In this document: piece after piece, positions 1 to 8,482 of the stretch
How positions within the stretch are numbered: the stretch's first letter is position 1
Layout: the number at the start of each line of letters is the position of its first letter
NCBI RefSeq assembly: GCF_046097065.1
Contig: NZ_CP175563.1
Span: forward strand, 2,418,001-2,482,000
DNA from: Syntrophus buswellii
Lineage (GTDB): Bacteria; Desulfobacterota; Syntrophia; Syntrophales; Syntrophaceae
Direction: 5' to 3'
DNA: 64,000 bases
Notes under the pieces: generated by a model
Database searches by the model: none
The model's input: only the letters and a program-made list of their open reading frames with translations
Told to the model about the DNA's origin: nothing
Position numbers and translations under genes: made by a program

Positions 1-41
1 TGCGGCTTCACGAGAGGGGTTCCGAAAATTCCAATTATTCC

Positions 42-69
42 TTGACAGTTGTTGCAAAAAAAATAATAA
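42..69 (+). promoter_or_regulatory. Probable promoter of tRNA-Leu
   Basis: A perfect -35 box TTGACA (42-47) is followed after 16 bases by TAATAA (64-69). This lies 16 bases before the mature tRNA 5' end, as expected for a sigma70-type tRNA promoter. Spacing and consensus are seen directly; activity is inferred. Confidence 0.6.
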
Positions 70-85
70 CCGAAAAACTATTGGA

Positions 86-173
86 GCCTGGGTGGCGGAA
101 CTGGTAGACGCAAGGGACTTAAAATCCCTCGGTCCTTGTGGCTGTGAGGGTTCGATTCCCTCCCCAGGCACCA
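86..173 (+). tRNA. tRNA-Leu (anticodon UAA)
   Basis: The acceptor arm GCCTGGG (86-92) pairs with CCCAGGC (163-169), followed by discriminator A and an encoded CCA (171-173). The anticodon stem AGGGA/TCCCT encloses a seven-base loop with TAA, which reads UUA leucine codons. The long variable arm is typical of the class II tRNAs Leu and Ser, and the T-loop GGTTCGATTCC is present. The gene borders a defence island, so it is a plausible integration site, but no second copy of its 3' end was noticed in the window. Confidence 0.95.
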
Positions 174-288
174 TTAGATGATCCAAGGAAGTTCATACGT
201 TCACATCATCGCAATGTTCATTTTTTGTGAACATAAACAAGATCAATGATTTTTTGTGGCCGGCTAACCGGTGATTAAGTGTCACAAA

Positions 289-3200
289 TTAACCTAAGAC
301 CTCCAGCATTTCAGCAACCACTTCTACACTGCCTTCATCTTCGGAAGTCATTAAAATCGGTTTGAAATCTTTATTAGCAGGTTTAAGTATTATCCTCACA
401 TGCCGCCATGTGCCGTCTTCGCTAACTGTTTTCTCACTTTCATAGCGCTTCACGGTGAATCGTTGACCTGTTTCCGGATCCGCGGCGTCCCGGAGAAGAA
501 CAAGCACCGTTCTGCCTTGGCGTGTTCCTTCAACCGGTGATCCGAAGAGGCAGTAGGCGCCATCGGGAATCATCGGTTCCATAGACTTGCCTATCACCTG
601 AGCCACAAACATCCCCTTTCTCAAGCGCCGACCAGTGTCAATTTCCACCCAATCCTGTTCCCAATCCAAGTCTGACACGTTCTGTGGTTCACTGAAATAG
701 CCGGCGGCAGCTTTGAGGGGCATAAGGGGGACACAATGAACGAAGCGATCCTCTGGCATTGGATGTACAAGTCGAAGGCCGAAACGCCCCTTTTCTTTTT
801 CCGCTTCACTTCCTTGTCGAAACCAGGATTGATCCTTCCGCAAGGCATCCCGGAGGTCGCCGGCATTGAGATAACCGGCCAACCTTCGGAAATGGCGTGT
901 CATTGCCCCTTCATCATTCAGGTCGCTGACGGCGATTTCAATGACCTCATAGCCGTTGTTCCGCAGCCAGGACCGGATGCGTTGATCCTGTTCAGCTGTT
1001 GCGCTGTTGCCGTGGAGATGGGCGCTCAATCCATCGAGATAAATGCACACGCCCTCATCCTCATCATGGTGTGGTCCTCGGTAAATAACATCAGGTGTCG
1101 TCGTTCCGATGGCCCGGTCAAGACGGATCTGCCGGCCTCTTATTCCTTCTTCAAACCCGGCGGCTAACAACAGATGTCGCAGTCGTCGCTCCGCTTCGTT
1201 GACTGGTTGGCTTCCCTCAGCGGGGGCTTTAGAAGGTTGTCTGGCAGGGATCTCGTGGTCCTCCGTCAATCCTGTTCCCCATGCTGCAAGACGTTCCTGT
1301 GCAGCCTTCCGGTCGAGATACTTGTGATAGTATCCGTTGCGGAAGGTCTGGAGACAATCGATACAGGATTTTTCGCAGGCAGCCGGACAGTGCTCCACAA
1401 CCTCTTGCGCTACTGCGGCAATTTCCTCGAATCTTTGACAAATCTGATCCAGAAGTCCTGAACCGCCGGGCATGGGGTCCCACAGCAGAGCATCCACTTC
1501 TTCGCGATCTACATGTCCGATAACGAGGATCTGCAGATCATCCAGGTGCATATCCAGGACCCGGGCGGCCGCAAAGCGCAGCGTTTCAAGGACGCTATAC
1601 GCCATTGTCTTATCGGAACAAGCCGGCACTGACAGGACATCTGCCACCACATCGGCATAAAACCCGATGGGGACAAGGGGTCTTCCGCAGCGCTCTTGAT
1701 GGGTCTGTTCAAAGTGTTCGCGCTGCCGATCCGAGGAGAGAGGTGAGATGCTCTGCCCGCAGACCCTGCAAACAGGATAGCCGAACCTCTCGAACCGGTC
1801 GATTGCCGATGCGGCGCCGACGTTGACCATACGCAGTCTGACTCCGCGGCGATGGTGCAAAGCCTGACCACCCCATCTGTAGGCAATCCCGCCATTGTGC
1901 TGATCGAGTTCCAGGCCGTAGACCGCCACACTCATCTGGAATCTAAACTCTTCCTCATCGGAAATGTGGGATTGGTGTACAAGATCTACGTCGCAAACTG
2001 CAATGGTTTGCAGAACAACCGCTCCAAGGGCGGCTGGAGGAATGCCTATATTGGTCAATTTGACAGCCTGTCGTTCGTACGATACTTCGAAGACAGGCGT
2101 TTCCTGCCGTTGTTCATCGATGTCGCGATGATACCGGCGAGACACAAAGCGATTTCCATTGGCATAGATCAGGTTGCCGGGCACATACTCCCTCAAGGCG
2201 ACTCCGGGCGGTCGAGGCAGCGCAAACGCCATTGCGCCCGCCTGCCAGAAAGGAATCTCTGCGGTTCCCAGAACGGAGCCTGTTTCCAGTCCATAACCGG
2301 GCAGGAAGCCTTCAGCAGCCAGAACCCCATACGTGTTGACATCGTCATATCCTTCCGCTTCGCGGCGGGTACGGCGGGCTGTGCCTTTGAGGCGCTTGAC
2401 AAGGGTATCGCAGCGCCGGAAAAGGGACTCGTCTTCCTGGTCCAGATCGCCCTGTTTTTCCCTCAGCCCGTTAAGTCGCCTTATCTGTTCCAGAGCCCAA
2501 CGCAGACGGCGTTCCAGCCGGGAAATCACCTCCTCAAGCGTACCGACCATGCCCTTCACATGGCTGCGTAACGCCTCCGGGCGCGTTACTTCTTGGTCTA
2601 CTTCCGGCCAACCCTGGCAGAGTGCATGCTCCACGTAGCTGGAGAGATCATTGATGTTACCGTCGATCAAGGATTGCAGAGGAGCAAGGTCTGGTCGTTT
2701 CTCCTTCACAAAGCCGTTTTCAAAGAGATAATCCGACACTCTGTCCGGGAGGCAGGTTTTCAGTGTGTTTTCGATGTTGCGACGCTCCGTTGCGGATCGG
2801 GAGGCATCGCGGGCGTACTGGTGCAGCCTTGTAATGACCATCGCATGAACATGTTTGGCGACCATCAGCTCATTGCGCAGATTGAATGCCGGAGGGTCGA
2901 CCAGGCCCGCCAGCAGTTTGAGTGGTTCGGCAAAATACGCTCGGTCGTGCGAGACGGGACGGCAATAAGTCAAATCCACCGCCATCCGGTGACGCCGACC
3001 CGCACGGCCGGCCCGCTGCCAATAATTAGCGGGTAAAGGCGGGACGTTTCGCATGAGGATCGCATCGAGCTTGCCAATGTCCACGCCCAGTTCGAGGGTG
3101 GGGGTACAGACAAAGGCATTAACCGCTTCGGAATCGCCCTTGAAGAGATTTTCAAGGCGCTCCCGTTCTTCATGGGGGACCATGGCCGTATGCTCTTCAG

Positions 3201-6200
3201 GCCGGAGCATCGAATATCTCTGATCGAGCAGTTGCAGGTCGTAGTTGTCTGCTTCTTCTGGGATGAATTCCAGATCACCGTCGCAGCGCCAGGCCAGACA
3301 GGTCTGCTTCGGAGTACGTCGTGTCGTGCGGCGTCGGCAGCTCCGGCATCGCCACACTCCATGATTCTGATGGAGACGCAGGCGGTCGGCGTCAACCTGG
3401 TAGACACCGCTGACTCTTGAGAGGGGCTTTCCCTTCGATCCTTTGAGGCGGACCGGTTTGAGGAGACCTATACCCACGAGAAGGCGGAACAAGCCTTCCA
3501 GAAAGGATTCGGTATTCTCCGCGGACACGCCCCACTTTCTGGCCATCTGACTTATTGTGGTATGACCCTTATCGCTGAACCATTGGGCTACCAGTTCCTG
3601 TCGTTCCTCCGGGCTGCGCTGAAGTTTTGTTCCAACCGGTCCTCCCAACTGGGGAAGGTAGCCCTGCTGGACTTCGAGATCCCCATCCATCCAGTATTTG
3701 GTGAAAATTTCGCGTTCCGGGTCATGCAATACCCGCTTGCGTCGCAGATAATCGAGAAGGCCTGCGACACCGTCGCGGAGATCCTCGGGAGGCATGCCGA
3801 GGGCATGGGCATTTTCCTGAATCCAGGGCAACGCGGGGTCAAGGCCTTCATAATCCACCTTCATCCGTCCCCATGGTTCGAGACCAATGGCTTGCCTGGA
3901 GGAAAGCGTGACTTCCCGCAGCACCTGAATGCGGAGAAATTTCCGTCGTTCCTGTTCGTGGCGACCGCCTCCGCCTTCTCGACGGACCACTTGCCACACC
4001 TCGGGAACAAGGGCACGGGAAAGCGCCTCGTCCCTTTCCAGAATCTCATCGAGGTGCATGGCCAGATCGCCGATGGAAACAGAACCGTTTTTGAGACCCT
4101 CGGCCATGAGGGCGCGCAGGCGGAAACGACGGGCATGATCCTTCATCCAGCCTGCCTGGAAGGCGGCATCCTGCCGGTTGTCGCAGAAAACCAGGAGACG
4201 TGGCCGTTCCGAATGGTGCACCATGTCCTGAGCCAGAACATGCACGTCGGCCACATTGGTCGCACGGACCGGTCGCGCCGGTTCCCGGTAGTTGCTGCCG
4301 ATACGCCGCCCGTTGGACCCGCAGGAGAGGCAACTCGTAAGCATGCCTGGATTGTCTCCCTTCTGCCGCACGGCATAAAGAAGCACCGGTTCCCCGACTG
4401 CACCGCAATGGCGGCAACGCTTCACTGCATCGGGATGGGCGGCGCCACAACGGCGGCAGAAATAGATGGCAGCGAGACGCTCATGTTCGTCGAGATCTTC
4501 GTCATCGCTGCCGCCGACAATCTGGTCAACGAGCACGACTCGGTTTCCACCTTGAGCTTCTTCCAGCGGTTGCCAGAAGAACCCATCGCCGGAAAGTTCG
4601 CCGCCGCCCGGCCGTCGGCTTGAAAATTCAAAATCCTTCAAAAAGGCGACAAAGTAATGTTGCCCGCAGGTGGTGCAGGTTGTGACAGAAAAATGGGCGC
4701 TTCGCTCTTCACTTCCTCCGGCTTCGATTTCGTCTTCTGCGGCGAGCCAGAGTTTCGGCCCCGTTTCGCCTTCCGGAAAGGACACAACGGCGCCGCTGAT
4801 GCCTCGAATAAAGACATGTACAACGGGTCTTATCAGTGGCCTACCCTCTTTCCTTGCTGCCGCCCCTAGAGTAAGCCAGGCCAGAACCTCCGCTTCGGTT
4901 ACGGAACGGCCGATTTTCTTTTCCAACTCAACCGGAAGTTCTTGAAGAGGGCGCGGCGATGCAAGGACTTCGGTAAGTCGAAAGACAATCTCGTTCTTTG
5001 CTAGACCGGCATGAAGGGCTTCGGACCAATTCCCAGCCGAGAGATCGGATGAGGCCAGTGAGCGATAGACCGTGCGGACAGCGGCTCCTTCTTCCTGCTC
5101 TTCCTCCACAGCCTGCACGCATTCATTGAGCAACAGACCGGTATCTTTTTTCGGCATAGGGGGCGTTACGCGTTTGTGGGCCCATACCTCAGGCTGGTAT
5201 GCCTCACTGACGGTGACGACCCTTTCCTTCTCCACGCCAAAGAAACGGGACGCAAAATCACGTGCCGCATCGGGATTCCGCTGATCGGCAATGGTTGCCG
5301 ATGTAGCGATGCAGACGGATTCCTGGGTTTCCCGCCCACAGAAGGTCCGGAGTCTGCGGATGAGACAGGCCGTTTCAGCCCCTTGGGCGCCCGCAAAGGT
5401 ATGAGCCTCGTCAAAAACGAGGAAATCGAGCCTTGCATCGGCAAACAACTCGACATCCCGCTGGCGGGTAAGCAGGAGCTCCAGCTGCTTCACGTTGGTC
5501 AGCAGGATTCGCGGTTGACGGCCGGGAGTTCGCATTTTTTCCCGGGAGCAGATCTCCTCCGGGGGATGAACGGTTTCACTTCGCTTTTCCCGGTGCACCT
5601 CCGCAAGTCTTGCCTCATAATCGGCCAGGGACGACCCGGCGGGCAGGCGGATGCCCGTTACTTCAGCCTCCCGCTCCGGTGTCTTCCCGACATACATGCC
5701 GAAGGAAATGTCCGTACCGGCCAGAAGAGACCGCAGACGGCCGAGCTGGTCTTCGGCCAGGGCATTCATGGGATAGACGATGACGGCGCTGATGCCCGCA
5801 GGCGCCCCTTCATCGCGCAAGGAAAAACATTTGCTGATAATGGGATAGAGAAAGCATTCGGTTTTGCCGGAGCCGGTTCCCGTCGAGACCAGAGTCGTCC
5901 GCCCGGCATGAATGGCCCGGATCGCCTCCTCCTGGTGCCCGTAGACCCGGGAAATCTCCGCGGGGATGCGGTGTCGCATGTGGGGGTGAAAGATACTCTC
6001 CCGCACCAGCTCTTCGATCGTTGTCCCCTGCCGGAAGGGGCGGGAGAGGCTGATATAGGGCCCCTTCAAGAGGGGTGAATGCCGGGTTTCATCCAGAGAC
6101 AGCAGTTGCCGCATCTGTGCATGGAGGCGCTCATCGGCGAAAGGATAGGCGGTAAGCTGATAGCGGAGAAAACTTCGGACAACCTTTTCGGTAAAGACAA

Positions 6201-6216
6201 TCGGATTTAATGCCAT
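289..6216 (-). CDS. Giant SF2 helicase with DUF1998, nuclease-like and LexA/S24 self-cleavage domains
   Basis: This 1975-aa protein is probably the effector of the defence operon. An SF2 helicase core has Walker A STGTGSGKT (about 111-119), DEAH (about 268) and motif VI QRAGRAGRR (about 1065-1073). Several CxxC zinc-finger pairs lie between the lobes. The DUF1998-type cysteine cluster (EKSCIDCLQ) is near residue 1620. Next comes a Vsr/MTES_1575-like fold (TPDVIY about 1710, YLDGLSAH about 1726). The C-terminus is an S24 module with an AAAGYFSE cleavage-site motif (Ala1838-Gly1839), GKSMEP serine (Ser1878) and TVKRY lysine (Lys1923). The spacings match LexA, UmuD and lambda CI. The helicase and DUF1998 parts resemble DruE and DISARM DrmA/DrmB; the S24 fusion is not something I recognise. 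The ATG follows a weak GAGGG site, 15 bases after abiEii. Confidence 0.9.
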   Translation of the reverse strand: MALNPIVFTEKVVRSFLRYQLTAYPFADERLHAQMRQLLSLDETRHSPLLKGPYISLSRPFRQGTTIEELVRESIFHPHMRHRIPAEISRVYGHQEEAIRAIHAGRTTLVSTGTGSGKTECFLYPIISKCFSLRDEGAPAGISAVIVYPMNALAEDQLGRLRSLLAGTDISFGMYVGKTPEREAEVTGIRLPAGSSLADYEARLAEVHREKRSETVHPPEEICSREKMRTPGRQPRILLTNVKQLELLLTRQRDVELFADARLDFLVFDEAHTFAGAQGAETACLIRRLRTFCGRETQESVCIATSATIADQRNPDAARDFASRFFGVEKERVVTVSEAYQPEVWAHKRVTPPMPKKDTGLLLNECVQAVEEEQEEGAAVRTVYRSLASSDLSAGNWSEALHAGLAKNEIVFRLTEVLASPRPLQELPVELEKKIGRSVTEAEVLAWLTLGAAARKEGRPLIRPVVHVFIRGISGAVVSFPEGETGPKLWLAAEDEIEAGGSEERSAHFSVTTCTTCGQHYFVAFLKDFEFSSRRPGGGELSGDGFFWQPLEEAQGGNRVVLVDQIVGGSDDEDLDEHERLAAIYFCRRCGAAHPDAVKRCRHCGAVGEPVLLYAVRQKGDNPGMLTSCLSCGSNGRRIGSNYREPARPVRATNVADVHVLAQDMVHHSERPRLLVFCDNRQDAAFQAGWMKDHARRFRLRALMAEGLKNGSVSIGDLAMHLDEILERDEALSRALVPEVWQVVRREGGGGRHEQERRKFLRIQVLREVTLSSRQAIGLEPWGRMKVDYEGLDPALPWIQENAHALGMPPEDLRDGVAGLLDYLRRKRVLHDPEREIFTKYWMDGDLEVQQGYLPQLGGPVGTKLQRSPEERQELVAQWFSDKGHTTISQMARKWGVSAENTESFLEGLFRLLVGIGLLKPVRLKGSKGKPLSRVSGVYQVDADRLRLHQNHGVWRCRSCRRRTTRRTPKQTCLAWRCDGDLEFIPEEADNYDLQLLDQRYSMLRPEEHTAMVPHEERERLENLFKGDSEAVNAFVCTPTLELGVDIGKLDAILMRNVPPLPANYWQRAGRAGRRHRMAVDLTYCRPVSHDRAYFAEPLKLLAGLVDPPAFNLRNELMVAKHVHAMVITRLHQYARDASRSATERRNIENTLKTCLPDRVSDYLFENGFVKEKRPDLAPLQSLIDGNINDLSSYVEHALCQGWPEVDQEVTRPEALRSHVKGMVGTLEEVISRLERRLRWALEQIRRLNGLREKQGDLDQEDESLFRRCDTLVKRLKGTARRTRREAEGYDDVNTYGVLAAEGFLPGYGLETGSVLGTAEIPFWQAGAMAFALPRPPGVALREYVPGNLIYANGNRFVSRRYHRDIDEQRQETPVFEVSYERQAVKLTNIGIPPAALGAVVLQTIAVCDVDLVHQSHISDEEEFRFQMSVAVYGLELDQHNGGIAYRWGGQALHHRRGVRLRMVNVGAASAIDRFERFGYPVCRVCGQSISPLSSDRQREHFEQTHQERCGRPLVPIGFYADVVADVLSVPACSDKTMAYSVLETLRFAAARVLDMHLDDLQILVIGHVDREEVDALLWDPMPGGSGLLDQICQRFEEIAAVAQEVVEHCPAACEKSCIDCLQTFRNGYYHKYLDRKAAQERLAAWGTGLTEDHEIPARQPSKAPAEGSQPVNEAERRLRHLLLAAGFEEGIRGRQIRLDRAIGTTTPDVIYRGPHHDEDEGVCIYLDGLSAHLHGNSATAEQDQRIRSWLRNNGYEVIEIAVSDLNDEGAMTRHFRRLAGYLNAGDLRDALRKDQSWFRQGSEAEKEKGRFGLRLVHPMPEDRFVHCVPLMPLKAAAGYFSEPQNVSDLDWEQDWVEIDTGRRLRKGMFVAQVIGKSMEPMIPDGAYCLFGSPVEGTRQGRTVLVLLRDAADPETGQRFTVKRYESEKTVSEDGTWRHVRIILKPANKDFKPILMTSEDEGSVEVVAEMLEVLG

Positions 6217-6231
6217 GATCAGCCCTCGTAA

Positions 6232-7230
6232 TCAGCGCTGTGTGTCCGGACCGGCGCCTTTTCCCGGCCTGCTCGGCCGGGCCAGATAATTCCGCACATT
6301 TTGAATTTTCCATAGAATAGCTGGATGCCCGGCGATACGGCCGGCTTCCTCCGGATCCTGTGAAAAGAGCAATTCAGGCCGCAGCTCCCCCTGATGAACG
6401 GCGGCGATGAACCCTTCCTCATCGGGATCCAAGGTCAGAAACTTCGCCAAGTTTCCCCATGCGTGTTCAATAAGTTCCCCCCGGACAGCCGTGACACCAG
6501 TCAGAAGGGGGGCAAGCCGTTCTTCAATAGCCTGATCGGTCAGGCCTGCCTCAAGACGTTCTCTGGTATAGGTCATAAGCGGATGTTCAAGAATGGAGGA
6601 AAGGGCGATGAACCATCGCCGAAACCGGATTGATTTGAATGCCTCTGTCGATGCCAGCGGAGGATAGGCGACATCCCAGGCATCTCTTACCGCACTGCGA
6701 TCGAGTAGGGCCAAGAACTTGCCGATGAGAATCTCCTCCAGGCTGACGACCTGGACAAGGGGGCGATCCAATTCACCGGGCTGCCAGAGTTCGCGCCTCT
6801 CAGTCCCGGCGATAGGCATCCGGAAGAGAAAATTCAGATCTATCTCGATCCGATCCTCCGGACCGAGGGCAGATCGGTAGAAGAGATAAAACTTCCGTCC
6901 AGCGAATGCGTCGGCTGACTGTTGCACACGATAACCTTGGCGCCGGGCCAGATCGACAACAGCCTGCTCCACAACCGGCCGGGCTTCCAGCATGTCCGTT
7001 CGGTCGAGATGCCCTATGTAATTGTAATCAAGATCTACGGAGAGCCGTTTGGGCGGACCGAAACAGAGGTTGAAAGCCGTGCCGCCTTTTAGAGCAAGCA
7101 CCACCCCGAGAAGCGGGTGCCGCTTGATATCTGCCGCCATTTCCCCGAGCCGCACGACCTTTTCCAGCGGTTCGATCCGATAGCCGGTCTGATTTGAGCA
7201 GTGTCTCAGGTACTCCAGACTAACGTTCAT
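6232..7230 (-). CDS. AbiEii-family nucleotidyltransferase toxin
   Basis: A 332-aa AbiEii/MenT-like nucleotidyltransferase, the toxin half of a type IV toxin-antitoxin and abortive-infection pair. Family members transfer nucleotides to RNA targets such as tRNA and stop growth. The signature KGGTAFNL followed by RLSVDLDYN is present, giving the GG(S/T) and DxD catalytic motifs of the polymerase-beta fold. I chose the ATG at 7230, preceded by GGGAG, over a TTG eight codons upstream. It overlaps the end of the abiEi-like gene by 11 bases, which implies translational coupling. The pair sits inside the helicase/methyltransferase operon, 15 bases before the large helicase, so it is probably cotranscribed with it. 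It appears intact. Confidence 0.88.
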   Translation of the reverse strand: MNVSLEYLRHCSNQTGYRIEPLEKVVRLGEMAADIKRHPLLGVVLALKGGTAFNLCFGPPKRLSVDLDYNYIGHLDRTDMLEARPVVEQAVVDLARRQGYRVQQSADAFAGRKFYLFYRSALGPEDRIEIDLNFLFRMPIAGTERRELWQPGELDRPLVQVVSLEEILIGKFLALLDRSAVRDAWDVAYPPLASTEAFKSIRFRRWFIALSSILEHPLMTYTRERLEAGLTDQAIEERLAPLLTGVTAVRGELIEHAWGNLAKFLTLDPDEEGFIAAVHQGELRPELLFSQDPEEAGRIAGHPAILWKIQNVRNYLARPSRPGKGAGPDTQR

Positions 7231-8035
7231 CAGGCTCTCCCGGAGACAAAACAACCTTGGGAATGATCAGGTTCCAGCGTTTGACAAGGAGGCCGCCCCG
7301 CTGCCCGCGCTCGATGTACGCCCGGGAACGTGGACGGTGCTGTTCCATGCGCGTCAGAAGCGCATCAGGCGCATGGAAAACGTTCTGAAACCTCTCCAGA
7401 AACCAACCCGTTTCCGCCCAGAGCTTTGCCATGTCGTACCGGCTCAGGACCTCCTCCAGGAGTTCAAGATCCAGGGTGGTGAAACCGGCGGCGGAGTTAA
7501 CCAGTTCCTCCAGTCCTCCGATCAGCGCCGGTCGGCTGAATCCTTCAACCAATGTTCGTTCGGGGCCGGTGACATTGAGCAGTTTGCCTTGACGCTCTAT
7601 CCGCCGTGTGCCGATTTGCTTGTCCGAGTCGCCCTTCATTGAAAGGGGAATATCCAGGAAACGGAGAGTTGCGTCTTCCAGTACAAGCGGCCGACGGCGC
7701 CCGTTGATATAAAGGGTGCATTGATTCCAAAGCGAGTGCGCGGCACCGAGCAGCTCCAAGGCGCTGTGGTGCGAAAAGACACCGTCAGGGTACATGGCAC
7801 TTGCCACCAGAAAAGGATCGGGATGGAAATGCTCCGGGGACCAAGTCGGAGGGACAACAGCATATATCTCGCGTGTAACGTGTTTCAAGCGACCCACCCT
7901 GAGATGGTGCTTTAGTCGTTCGACGACACGCAACCGTTTTCCCCCCGGTGCCAGGTCCGCAACGGCCTCGTCGAGAGAAAAAACCGGGTGGGTGGCAAAG
8001 AAATCTGTCCCTCGTGGTTTTTGTTCTGTGTTCAT
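7220..8035 (-). CDS. AbiEi-family antitoxin / transcriptional regulator
   Basis: A 271-aa protein matching the AbiEi antitoxin layout: an N-terminal winged-helix domain (about residues 10-65, ending in REIYAVVPP) and a C-terminal domain that neutralises the toxin. Known AbiEi proteins repress their own promoter through inverted repeats and counter AbiEii without forming a tight complex. The ATG at 8035 is preferred to a TTG at 8074. Neither has a good ribosome site, but a palindrome lies immediately upstream of 8035. Having its own operator means the pair may be driven separately from the upstream methyltransferase transcript. Identification rests on domain layout and the adjacent toxin. Confidence 0.8.
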   Translation of the reverse strand: MNTEQKPRGTDFFATHPVFSLDEAVADLAPGGKRLRVVERLKHHLRVGRLKHVTREIYAVVPPTWSPEHFHPDPFLVASAMYPDGVFSHHSALELLGAAHSLWNQCTLYINGRRRPLVLEDATLRFLDIPLSMKGDSDKQIGTRRIERQGKLLNVTGPERTLVEGFSRPALIGGLEELVNSAAGFTTLDLELLEEVLSRYDMAKLWAETGWFLERFQNVFHAPDALLTRMEQHRPRSRAYIERGQRGGLLVKRWNLIIPKVVLSPGEPDER

Positions 8036-8038
8036 ATA

Positions 8039-8053
8039 GGTAATAATATTCCC
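8039..8053. promoter_or_regulatory. Candidate AbiEi operator, proximal site
   Basis: GGTAATAATATTCCC is an imperfect palindrome immediately upstream of the antitoxin ATG (8035). It resembles the second palindrome at 8113-8128. AbiEi regulators are known to bind paired inverted repeats in their own promoter. The sites are seen in the sequence; the binding is inferred. Confidence 0.4.
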
Positions 8054-8112
8054 TGTATCAAGTCGAAACGCCAACTGGCAGCAGCCGGCCTGTTGCTAAT
8101 ATGATTCACTAT

Positions 8113-8128
8113 GGGTAATTATTTTACC
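8113..8128. promoter_or_regulatory. Candidate AbiEi operator, distal site
   Basis: GGGTAATTATTTTACC has GGTAA/TTACC arms and lies about 60 bases upstream of the proximal site 8039-8053. The pair would bracket the toxin-antitoxin promoter. Confidence 0.4.
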
Positions 8129-8201
8129 TTTTCAATCGCATAATGCAAACGAACCTTTTCACCAAAATGGTCGTCTTTTCCCGATCGATGCGCACAGCCA
8201 G

Positions 8202-8435
8202 TCATTTTACTTTCAGAAACCAACGAAGAGCTTGCGGTCCATGAACAAATGTTGGCGCTTTTGCCCTGGCTCTATGCAGTGCTTCGGCTAAAATTCGAAA
8301 AGCTTCCAGAATGGTCGATTTTCCTGAGTTGTTCGGGCCCACAAGAATATTAAACCGTTCCAATGATACAGAAAAATCTTGGAATGCTTTGTAATGTGAG
8401 AACTTTACCGATGTAATCCGATGCAATTCGTTCAT
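8202..8435 (-). pseudogene. Truncated AAA ATPase (OLD/RecF-like N-terminus)
   Basis: Only 77 codons remain of an ABC/OLD-type ATPase. The start is typical: a short beta strand, then FNILVGPNNSGKST (Walker A, about residues 28-41) and the following helix. The frame stops soon after, with no Walker B, signature or Toprim region. Intact relatives are several hundred residues long. It lies 47 bases after the methyltransferase stop on the same strand, so it was probably a further gene of the defence operon. The break lies next to the AbiE pair, which suggests the toxin-antitoxin arrived with the deletion. A very short functional remnant is unlikely. Confidence 0.75.
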
Positions 8436-8482
8436 TTCATTTTTCCGATGGCCCGTTAACCCACGTAAGCTCCAGGATGTCT

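Noticed and set aside
174..288. The TGTTCA/TGAACA palindrome (215-233) as a LexA box controlling the helicase
   Set aside because: It lies downstream of the helicase stop codon, not in a promoter, and fits no LexA consensus that I trust for this lineage.
3562..4623. A 353-codon plus-strand ORF inside the giant helicase
   Set aside because: It is the antisense shadow of the helicase reading frame. It has no ribosome site or family resemblance.
7231..7254. TTG start for the abiEii-like gene
   Set aside because: The ATG at 7230 has a GGGAG ribosome site at the right distance and gives a normal N-terminus.
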